Shown here: positions 47,301 through 59,300 of the stretch, piece after piece
Layout of the letters: the number at the start of each line of letters is the position of its first letter
Numbering within the stretch: the stretch's first letter is position 1
Assembly (NCBI GenBank): GCA_024516035.1
Contig: CM044967.1
Location: 6,199,284-6,263,283 of the forward strand
Direction: 5' to 3'
From: Bactericera cockerelli
Lineage: Eukaryota > Arthropoda > Insecta > Hemiptera > Triozidae
Length of the DNA: 64,000 nt
Program-made: the position numbers and the translations under genes
Notes under the pieces: model-generated
Database searches by the model: none
What the model was told of the DNA's origin: nothing
Seen by the model: only the letters and a program-made list of their open reading frames with translations

Positions 47301-50300
47301 GAAAACACAGCTGTCCGGGTATGATTTTGTGAATAGCAAGAAAAGGTTGGAGAAAAGAAGAAGAAGAAATATATTATGACAGGTTAAAAATGTACAAGAA
47401 GAAAATGAAACAATAGCAACAGCACCTTTAACATCAAATTTTTGATGTTGAAGGTGCTCTCTCCTTAAAAGTATTCCTTAGGGAGAGAGCCACAAAAATT
47501 ATATAAAAAAAAACTAAAATAAATATACATTATTACCTACAAAATTCAACATCACCAATAAAGAATTTAATAATAACAATAATAATAATCACTTTTCTGT
47601 TTTACTAATTCATACTTATTATGTTAGGATCGGATCTGTGGACTTGAGGTTAATAAAAACAACGAAAGTAAGAATTAAAAACTATTCAAGAATCGAAATT
47701 AAGTATTAAAAGTATGAAATATTGGAAAGCATTGTTGCAAATGAAACAAAGCTTTCCAATTTCGCGCTCTTCACAATACTATTCGTTATTCTATTCCTCA
47801 CAATTCTACACAATTTTTGTTATAATATTCCTCACCTATACAAAGAGTGAGGTGAGTGTTTTTGAACTCTCTCGGTCTCTTCCTTTTTTCTCTCTCACTA
47901 TGACTCTATTTTTTTTCTTTCTCTCTTAAAAAAACTCTTTCTCTTTTTCTTTCATAACTGAAGGGCGGGGTTTTTGCCTTTGCAATCTCTTCCACCCAAC
48001 ATGTTCCTCTTTCTTCTCACTCTTTTCTCTTATCCTTCTACTCCTCATGATTTTTCCTATCTATCTTCTCTTATAATACTAATTATAAGTATAGATTATA
48101 TTCACTTCTTCATCCTCTTACCCTTCTCTCTCCTCCTTCTTTATCTATTCTATATTCATTAGAATTCGATTCAGTATAAACAGAAATAGTGAGAAATTGT
48201 AGTAGATGTACATGAATATGAGAACATAAATATTTTATACTAATAAAAATACTCTATAGTGGAAGGTAACCACCAGGTGAGGTTAATGCTCAAAGCATTT
48301 TCTACCACCTACCCCTCAGAGTCTTATTATTATATGGTCACAAACTCAAATTAACGAGGAAAAATTCATGCAATGGGTGGGATTCGAACCAACGGATCCT
48401 TATCCTATAATGAAGGAAAATATTGTATTTTTTTTTACTTTTAACCTTGTGATGAATTACCTTATTTATGCTGTCAGCTAAGAAATACTGGAAAATCCCA
48501 GTATGCCAACACTTTACTAGTCCGATCCTATTTTATCTTTCACTCCTCCTTCTCCCTCCCTTCTTCTTCTCCTCCTGCCTCATTACCTGCTTCCTCTTTC
48601 TCTACTCATCTTCTCCTAACACCTCCTCAAGTTTAACACCTCCACAGCATTTTCCAATCTCTCCCCACGCAATGCCTCTTTACTCTTTATCTATCTCCCC
48701 ATCCGATCTTCGTGAACCCCTATTTCCTGAAGTTCTCCTCCCTTCAATCAGTTTCCCAATTATACTATTCACCTCCACCCCATTCAACTCTCCTCCACCT
48801 CCTTCACCTTCATTCCAGCTTGTCCATAATGTCCATTCCATCCCGATCTCTCCAACGGCTATTTCCTTATTTCTCTTTTCCTTCACTGGACGTTGGAAGT
48901 GTTATTCCTTTAACCGTATTCCCTCGCCCGTCCATTATATGTACGCCTTTTCGGAACTCTCATCTCGGGCAACATTTTTTCGTGGGTTTACCTAATTGGC
49001 CAAGTTTTTGGGAAGTGCAATGTCGACATTGCCGAGACGTGGCGACGGAGAGAAAGCTCAGATGGCATTGTGGTCGGATGAAGAGAGAGTTCCTAATTGC
49101 ATCTCCGAACTTCGGATCGAAGAAAATGACCACAGCATGCGGGACTGCGGGTAGAGAGTCATTCAAAGAGATAGCGGATGTGTCGGAAAACCACCGACTT
49201 TGGTAGCTCGATGAATAAAGCGAAGGACTTGTAAGCTGCAGGTCGGTGGTTCGAGTCCCAAGCTAAGATCAGTCAGTATAAGTATAAACAGAATAGTGAG
49301 AAGTTGTGAATCGGATCCGTTGGAAAGCTTCCGTTGGAAAGTCAAGTCAGTCAGTCAAGCGAAAAGTTGTGAGGATAGTTTCAGGAAAGCGATCTCACCC
49401 TAGTGATTCCTCAAGATTAAGGGTATAATATGATACCTGCTGGAACAAAAAACTGTATAAAATTAATAAGATGGCCTTTTCTTTATTTTTCTGAATATTT
49501 CCATGTTATTTAATTATATTCCTATTCATATTATAGAACTGTTATGTATATTTTTACAATATGTTTCATAGGTAGGTTTATTATAAAATGGATTTATCTA
49601 GCAATTTTTTTGGGCATTTATTTACATTTAAATAAAAGGTAAATTTAAATAAACTTCTGACTTTGAATACAAAATGTTGACTTATAATGTTATACGTATG
49701 TATGTTTATGTATTTTCACAATAGTTTCATATAATAAAAGTACTTATTAATCTACCAAATTTACCAAATGTTTTGGGGATTTATTTACTAAAAGGCAAAT
49801 ATGTAAATACACCCCAAACTTTGAATGCAAAATGTTGATTCATAATGTTTTTAAATAATTATGACTCTGAAATTATTATAATACCCAAAACATTTTGCTT
49901 CGTCCCAAAGTTTGAGAACAAAGTTTTACGTGTTCATTAATAACAGACCTTTATGAGAGGAGTAACCATAGGGCGAGGTTAATACTTTTAGCATTTTCCA
50001 TACTGCCTGACCTTTCGAGAGCTATTATTGTGTGGTCAAATTCTCAAATAAATGAAATCCATGCTTCGGTTGGGACCCAAACTTCACCGCACCTGCTTGA
50101 TACTGCCACGCTTTGCATTTGATTAAGTTTAAGTGTATCGAGGGATTTTCAACAGATGGGGTTATACCTAAGTACGAGCTGTTGAAAGTATTTACAGTAT
50201 TATTTTATGTGAATCAAAATTCCAAACTTTTACAAATACAACTTTTAATTTAGTCTTGGAGGATCTCCTAGGGAGTAGGAAGACCCCGTTGTGAATCAGT

Positions 50301-53300
50301 TCATCATTATCATGACGTTAACACCTATTCGAATTTAAATCATAAAAGGAGCCAAGGCATCTGACCTGGCGTCTATACAATCCTTCCACCTCCTTTAACT
50401 ATTTGTGCCTTCCTGAAGGATACAAATAAACAGTAATTCGATCTCACATTCGTGAATAATAGAAACTAATCCCGAAATAATTAATACAATACATTACAAT
50501 ACTGTACGTCCAGAAATTTTAATCAGCTCATCTTTGAAATAAAATGAGAGCAACTGCAATATTGATAGCCCCATCATAGTCCAATCAGTCCATTACTCCA
50601 AAACAAAAATTCACAAACTATCCAAAGTCCCTCCGTGTCCCCTTATACAACCTCTTAAACCTGTTTTAAACCTATTAAAAAACAGGAAAATACTGCCGGT
50701 CCCATACTCGTATATTCCTGCTCATCCAGGTTCGACTCCTCCAGAGTTAATAAATAGAAAATGAAATGGAACGAGTTCACACAGAAACTTCCTTTCTAAA
50801 GTTGTTCGAGTCATCAATTTGGGTTGCATGCAGTTTTATTGCAACCACTCTTTCTTCTACATTTATTTTACCCTGAGATCAAACAGAAAAAAAGTGAGAA
50901 AATTCTGACCTCTGTAGCTCTGCACCGTCTTGGTCAGAATATTCCTTGCCCACACAATTCGTTGCATTTCTCACACGTCAGTTTCCCACCTCTACATATT
51001 GCTCCACTTTTTTATCTACTTTTTTCACTTCTCTTTCGACGGTTTTTTTTTCAATCTGTTCCTTTCTCCGCATCTTTACCGCTCACACCCGTCAAAGACG
51101 TCAGCAAAAAGCAATTTCAGTCAGCATTGTTCGAAATTTGCAGACCAGAGGTCGAGAGAGGGTTCTGAAAATACTTCACTCCAGTTTTCTAGAGTGAAGG
51201 ATATTTCACAAAAGAATGAATTATTACTGTGTTGCTAGAAATTATTAGGATGCACATTATTCTGATTGACTGTAAAATGTTAACCTACTTCTGTAGCTCG
51301 ATCGACCAGGCGGTGGACTCGTAACCTGGAGGTTGTTGGTTTGAGTTTCCCAACTATGACACGAAAAAATGAATTTAGTATGCTAAGTTGAGAAACCAAT
51401 CATGTCAGTGATTTTTACCACAAATATGAAATTTTACTTCCGCAAAATTTCTTATATTAGAAATCGGAAGCATGGTGTTTTTTTATAACCACGGAACCTT
51501 TGTTATTAACATGACTGTTTAACATGCAGTGGTGGTAAAAAGGTGAACTTACTAGTCCGAAAATCAACCTTGTGTGTTGAAAATATTTAATATCATTTTA
51601 CTTTGTAATTGCCCTTATTGTTGAGGCGTTAAGTAAAAAAAAAAAAAAAAAAAAAGGTGTCACAATTTTTGGCATTTTATATAAAGTGAAATTTTGATTA
51701 TTGCCCCAGTAGTGTGATTAATTCAAGAGGAGTTGGACATGAAAGGAGCCCAGACATTGGATCTGGGCGTCCATATAATCCTCTCACCTCCGTGATTTAG
51801 GTATCAAATACCTAACTCACGGACACGGAAATTATTATTAAGAGGAGTTGATTCTCAGCAGAATATATAATAAACAGCTGGATACATACATAACAACAAG
51901 GGTCATTGGAAAGTTTTTTTTTTTTAATGTAATTTCTACACATACCAAGTGCAGACTTTTTGTGTGATTGATTTCATGTCAGAATGCAACTGAACACACA
52001 GAGAATTGAGCTCCACTAGCGGTTCAGCATTAGAAGTTATCATGCCTTTATCTGTCTCCTTGGATGCTTTCTGAAAAAGGTATTCAAAATGAATAGACTT
52101 TTTGTAACAGAAGCAAAAGAAGTTTCCTCTTTATGTTTTTCTTGCGGATTCTCTTTTTCAGATGAAGATACGTTCTCCAGATTATTTTAAAGGATTCAAT
52201 TCATATGGGAAAAATTCTAGTAAAAAGAATTTCCCGACGAAAAAGATGGAAAAACCTATTTGAAAATTCAAGTAAATTTCGAAGATTTAAAAAAAGTTCT
52301 ACAGCTACCAGATAGTGTTCAATATTCAACGGAAATTTTAAAACTCGAAAACCAATTTGTATGAAAAACCAATAATAACCCATGAATTCTAGAGTGAAGT
52401 TTACTTATATTACTTCCGAGAAATTTCTAATATTAGAAATCGGAAGTATTGTGTTCGTTTTTCTAAAAAAAAATATTTTTTTGCTCCGATTTCAATTTTT
52501 TTCATATTTCTGGACGTTTCATAACCTACTGAGTAAATTTGGTTCTGTGTCCGTCTGTCGGTCTGTCGATCCGTCGGTCTGTTAAAACGATTCCTTGTAA
52601 CGCGCAAATCTCGGAAAATACTCGACCGATTTTAATGAAATTTTGCACATATCTAGGAGACATTCTGTAGATGGTCCCATTTTAAATTCATCGAATTCAT
52701 ACCAGCGGTTCTAGGTGAAAGAGACCATGCGCCTGACCACTAACTTTTTACTTAAACGCTTATATCTCGTGAACGGTACACCCGATTTCGATGAAATTTT
52801 GTAAGAATATGTATATTATTGTTTTACATAGGTTATTTATATTTATTTTCAAAATAATTATAATTTAACTCTGATATTTAAGAAATTCCGAAATTTTGGA
52901 CAAAAAAGTAAAAAAATAAGGACTACGACTTGCCGATACAGAATTTTTTGTGGAATCTAGAATGTAGAAAGAATGATATTCTATCATATAAAACAAATTT
53001 GAAGAAAATCGGTTGAGCCGTTTTGGAGATACAAGTAATTTTCTATAAAATCTCAAAATTGGCACGTGTTTACAATGTGAAGCAATCACGAGGAAGTATT
53101 GTGTCCATAATTGGCAGTGTTTTTTATATATTACTTTTTTTTTTACATAGATTTTTGGCTCATGAACCCTAATTGGGTTCTGTTTATATTTTATAAGATA
53201 CATATACAAAATACATATAATAGCAGAAATCAATAACATTTATATTTACCATTCTGATAAATAAAATCTATAGATATTGCCTTTTTAATATCATCATAGG

Positions 53301-56300
53301 GCGGCGTCATCATGAACAATGGTAGCCAGACAGTGGAAGAATGACTCAACACTTCTACCACTGTCTTTACAAGGAGGCTAATAATTGACAAGGGCCCCCA
53401 GAACCAAGGCAATGCTGGTCTACGCCCTGTTTATAGTCCCCCAGCCAGACTTTTTAATATACCTACCTTTTAAATATATTTTTAATTTATTTATATATGA
53501 GTGTTTCACAGCCTTTTTTTATTCCGCAGACAAAATCAGGAACTACTGTGAACGCTTGTGGTCTATGTTGTAGCCTGTCCATCCCTTAGTATACTCGTAT
53601 AATATCTGCTATTATTCGTATAATATCTGCTATTATCGTTCAAGTATTATAACGTAAAAGCATACAGAATGTCAGAGAAATTCATACAAAATAGGAGGAA
53701 GAGAAGAACATTGGATGAACACGTGCGGACACATAAACAATTAGTCAAATGACAGAGAAAATGAGGTAAGCCTCTCAGGTAATGCACCGGGAAAGCGGTG
53801 GTAGCAGATTCCTGTTAATTTTCACCAGCAGGAGCAATTCGAAAGTCCCCGAGGCATTTAAAAAAGTTAGTAACTCAAATTCACCATCAAACGTCCCTAC
53901 GGTCGGATGGCATCCTTTCTTCCCGTCTGGATCCCGGAAGTGAGTCCCTGTCACATTTAATTGGCTCACATTCCTGGAAACCCCCTGGGGGTGAAACATA
54001 TCAGGATGTCATTTGGAGAGAGAGCAATTTTTTTTTAACTATTTGCTTTGGGAGACTCCGAGACAGCATATTTTATTGCACGACACGAATTGAGTTGTCC
54101 GAATATCATATGTTCGGTACTTGTACAGAAATTGGGACGGGAAAAGTGTAGGTAGGTATTAATATAGTGACTTGCACATGAAAGGAGCCTAGTGGGTCTG
54201 GACGTCCATATAATACTTTTACTATGGTCACGGAATTATTATTATAATACAGTGGGGATATAGACCTTATTTCTCTGCCATAAACTTTATTTATACTGAA
54301 TAGAACGCACAAGACTCTTTATTCTATTGTGGTTGTGGTGCCATTATCAAGTGATAAAACGATCACGATCAGACACACAAAAAATATGCATTAGGTGGGA
54401 ATCGAATCCGCGAATTCCATACAAGCTGGATATTTGCAAGTCCAAATAGAAAAAGCAGAGATGTGCAAAATGTATTTCACAAAACAAGTCTATCTAGAAT
54501 ATTCTCAGATAACCACTACATGAATAAGAACGAATAAGTTTTTATTCACGTGCCATTCATGAACCTGGAAGCAAGAACTAGTTTTATGATTTCCCCCTCT
54601 GAATCCACTCCTCTCAATCCCCTTACAAGAATTTCGTCAGTAGAACTCTGTAAACTGTACAGATAAAGAGGGGTGCCACTTTATATAAAGTTGTGACCAA
54701 TACTGGATAGAGTTTTTGGCAAAATTTGAACTTCATTCGCTTTTACAAGTCTTTCCGACCTCGATCTACAAAGTTGTGCTGCAAATTCTCTTCATGTTTT
54801 CCTCTGCATTAAAACAAAGTTGTATAAGTTATTGTTTTCATTCACAAGATGATATGTGTGTCCTAGATACATCCCACAGCGAGGATGTTACTTTTTATTT
54901 GTTTTTTTAGGGTTTTTCAAAATTCAAGTTTGAAAAAGTACAAGATATATTAAAACCTTTTACATTGAATAGTGTAAAAGGTATTCTACTACAAAACTCC
55001 ATGATAGTGCAGGAAATATTACTCGTAAAAACTAGACAAAGAAAAGTGAGACATAAAATTGTAACTAGGTTTGGAATAGCGAGATCCATGAAAATGTATG
55101 AGGAAATAATGATAAGTTGGTTTAACATTTGTGTCATATCCTACTTTGAAAATACCTATTAAAGCACAAAAAACATTATAAGACAGCTGGTATTCTTATA
55201 GACTAAACATTAATTTTAAACAAATAATTATACATAAAAACAAAAAACAAATAAATACATAATAAAGTCAAAACTACGTAAAGCTGCGATCGCACTGAGC
55301 GCAACATATTGTCTCGCAATGTTTCATATACTCCACTTTGCAACACTTCCCATTTAAAAAATATGGTATTAAATAAAGGAAAAAAAGTGCTTAAACATGA
55401 TACATGTTACAATTGTTACACACATGGAAAAAGCCTAGTTACAAATATGAACATCGGTGTTAAGTGGCAGAGAATGCCTAAGGCATTAACTTCGCCCCGG
55501 ATTACAAAACAATTGTAAATAAAAATTAATAATGTTCTATATTTTTGGTATATATTTGTACGGTAGCTTGTGGAGGGCAAAGGACTGTAAGGGATGCACA
55601 CGAGAAAGTATAATTTTCCTTTGATAGGGGAGCAAGATTACAGCACAGAGAGAGAGAGAAAAAGTTTCGACTGTCTGCTTACTTGGTTTGGAGAATACTG
55701 CCTATAGCTCGAGTGCCTCACTTGTTGAGGGATTGTTGATGCAGTTTTGGGCGATGAACGTGGATCTCCAAGCTACCTACCGGGTGTCCCTACTCTACGC
55801 AACAATATTTTCAAGTTTTTTTTTAAATATTTTAATTAGTTTATTGTTAATTTTATTGTTTTGTATAAAAAATAAAGTGTAAATAAAAAAATAAATGAAA
55901 TCACTCACCTTGAAAATATTATAGTACAAAAACACCATGATGATGCAGGGGATGTAGAAACTGGACAAGGAAGAGTAGATGATAAAATCGGAACTATAGA
56001 AGAGACAAAGGTCCGCCAACCGATCCGGCGTATTGTTGAGACCCAGAACGATCGGACTGCCGATGGCAACACTGATGGCCCAAACCAGAACTATGGTCAG
56101 CCAGACTCTCCTGTTGTTCTTGTGTTTGGCGTACTTGATTGGTTGGGTCACAGCGATATATCTGCAACGGAAAGAAATGTGGAGAAGGTGAGATTCTCAA
56201 CAGAATCAGTAGAGTACAAACAGATAATCGTATATAATCGTATAAACAGAAAAGTAAGAAAAAAAGATAAGTGAGAAGTTGCACTGGATGTTCATGAATA

Positions 56301-59300
56301 CTTCTCACTTTTCTGTTTATACTGATTAAACTAGAGAAGTTAGTTGATGGCATGGATAGTCAGAACTATTACCTACTTCTCACTTTTCTGTTCATACTGA
56401 TTATACTCATAAGAACATACAGTTGTTTCGAGATTTTTTGCTCTCATTAACAGGTGATTAAATGCAATACAATACTCTATTTATCATGCAAGAATAAGAC
56501 CAAAAATGAGTCTAACAGTCTAAACAAAGTTCCATTTATTGGTGACAAGTATAAGTTTCTGATTATTCATGCCGTCAACCAAGCTCTCCATTTTTAATCA
56601 GTAATCATATAAATTAACTTCAGACAAACCTGGATATAAGAAAAACTTAGATATTCGGGTCAAATTAACCTCTCTATAAGGGAAAATAGCCTCTTTATAA
56701 GAGAAACCTGGATATTAGACTGTCTCTTATATCCAGATTTGACTGTAATATAACAATAAAATAATCTACATTTCAATCAAGATAATTTGCAGCTTACTTC
56801 CAAATTATATATTTGTATGTATTGTAGTAAAGATAATGATATCACCTTATTTATACTGCCCGATTAGGACTATTAAGTCCCATTCTTCCAGCAGTAAGCC
56901 CAAGACGTATTATTATGTCGTAAAAATCCCAAATGGGAGGATAACTTGTCATGTCCCGGCTGGGTTTCGAACCCGCGACCACTGAAATCTCTGGATTCAC
57001 AGAGTGCCGCCTTTACCACTGAGCTACCGGGACAGACAAACAGAGATAGTGATTGTTAAAGACAACTTCTTTGAAATTAGTAAAAAAAAGGAGGTACCTA
57101 GGTATTCCGATTCCTTTCATACCTATTTTCTTTTTTCCATCTGAACGGTTTCGGCATCTTTCGATCAAAGCCTTATTTATCGACCATTTTCTAAAAATAA
57201 ATCGAAGTACAGAGGTTGAAGTTTTATCTACAGAAGATGCTTTTTTTTAATAACCTTTGCGATTATAGATAATAATGTCGCCTTAGTAATATTGCCCGAA
57301 AAGGACTAATGAGTCTCATTATTTCAGCAAAAAGCCCAAGACGTATTATTATGTGGTCAAAATCCCAATTGGGATGATAACTTGTTTTGTTCTGGTTGGG
57401 TTTTGAATCCGCAACCTCTGGATTACCAGTCAGACGCCTTGACCACCGACCTAAATGGACCGAAGCAATGTAATGAACCATATATTATGTTAGATGTTTT
57501 TTTTAATTTTTATATAAACTGCCTCTCAATAGTAATCTAGTCTTATTTAAATCAAAATAAACGTGTTAGAAATATCCGCCACCAAGGAAAAAAGATTTTC
57601 AAAAAAAAAAAAGAACAAGGGTAGCAGCGACACAAAAAATGAACAACACCTTGTACAGCTGAAAGCTCGTAATCTCGCATCAAGGATTAAAACAAAATTA
57701 CTGGTGTCAAGCTTATATCAGAGTCTTTTTACAGAAACTGGACAGAGTTAGAAATTATTAAAAAAAGATACCTTAATGTAAAATGTAGGTACGTCTACTT
57801 TGTGGGCAAAACTTGTATTTTACTAAACTTGTATAGCTTTTCAAGTGCAAAAATACTTTCTATACCTGTAAGGTAATAGAAAGTAAAAATCTTTTGTTTT
57901 CTAAGTGGCCACGGTGCCAGTACATTTTTGTCGAGACTCGAGAACATTTAAAATTAGATTGTGTAAGTAAAAGTTATCATATTTGTGTTACATTTTCGTA
58001 ATATCACAACTACTCAAGCAGGCTTTACTAAATTTTTGCAACGGAGGCTCGCTGTAAGGTTTGTAGGAAGTAAGGAATCCATTGGTTCGAAAAAAAATAT
58101 TTTTTCCTCATTTATTTGAGAAAATGACTACATAATAGTAAGATTCCGAGGGTTATGTGGTAGAAAATGCTTTAAGCATTAACTTCGCCTGGTCGTTACC
58201 TTCCACTAAAGAGTATTATTATTATTATAAAATGTTCATAAATAATGACCTGAATGAACTCGCAAAACTCAAATGAACCATGAAATATTAGCTCAATGCA
58301 ATAACTCACATTAATTTCATACTTTGCTTCCTATGATTTGCGGGGAAAATAGTTTTGATTGAAAGTGTTGAATAATATAGAGGGTTTGCCTTTCATAGCT
58401 CTCCCAAGCATCCATTATTTAACTTCAATTTCAATCTAACTAATAGACAAAGCAAGTCAAAATATGTAGTGATGCATTGGTACAGTGAAATATAAACTGA
58501 ACCGATAGTAAGGCTTTGTTTACCATTAGAGATAATTGATTAAATTTAATCAATGCTGAATATTAGCTACCGGTAACTCAGTGGTAAAGGCGACACTCTG
58601 TGAATCCAGAGATTCCAGAGATCGCGGGTTCGAAACCTAGCCGGGACATGAGAAGTTATTCTGCCATTTGGGATTTTTACCACATAATAATCAGTCTTGG
58701 GCTTACTGCTGGAATAATGGGAGTAATGGCACTTAAGAGACCTAATCGGGCAGTATAAATAAGGCCATATTATTGTTATTATAGTCGTAATTGTGAACAA
58801 TGAACAGCCATGTTTAAAATTAGACAGAAATAAGACAAAAAAGTTCCTGATCACTCGGATAATATTAACGTACTGTTAGCGTAATGGGACTCCCTGTCTC
58901 GAGCCGACAGTCTAAATAAAGCACTACTATACAATACTATTATTTGAAGAAATATAGTTGTACAATTTGGGAAAGTTGAAATTTATCATATTTGTGTTAA
59001 TCACGATATAATATCACAATTACTCAAACTCGCTTTACTAAAACTTTGCTGAACATGGGACTTGAACCACCGACCTCCAGGTTACAAGTCCACCGCCTTT
59101 TCGATCAAGCTACTCAGGTCGGTCAATCATACTAAACTATTAGTTATTACCTAACCGAGTTAGAAACTATCAAAATATCTGTTCGCTATAGCTTAAACCC
59201 AACTGCAACAAAAACAAGAACAATAACAACTACAATAAAAATAACAACAAAAACAAAGTGTTAATTTTGTTTCTGAAAATTTGGCCCAATAATTTTGATT

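Larger units (their letters stand above)
42702..55908 (-). other. Dop2R intron, 13.2 kb
   Basis: The largest intron seen. It holds R5 with a nested Helitron, an acceptor duplication, SINEs, twin hairpins and a second pyrimidine tract. 43345-44040, 44190-45000, 45590-47420, 49310-51280, 51840-53280 and 53600-55450 are AT-rich with nothing I can name beyond the items listed. No exon was recognised. Confidence 0.85.

Noticed and set aside
52405..53240. Possible retrotransposon coding remnant
   Set aside because: Only a short dispersed non-coding phrase was recognised; no reverse transcriptase or integrase motif in any frame.
53775..53999. 74-codon minus-strand frame in a less AT-rich stretch
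   Set aside because: No recognised motif, no splice context and no fit with the receptor phases.
402..58640. Many tRNA-like cloverleaves as tRNA genes
   Set aside because: Except 12360-12441, each runs into a repeated SINE body, lacks a T-run at its end, and recurs as near copies on both strands.
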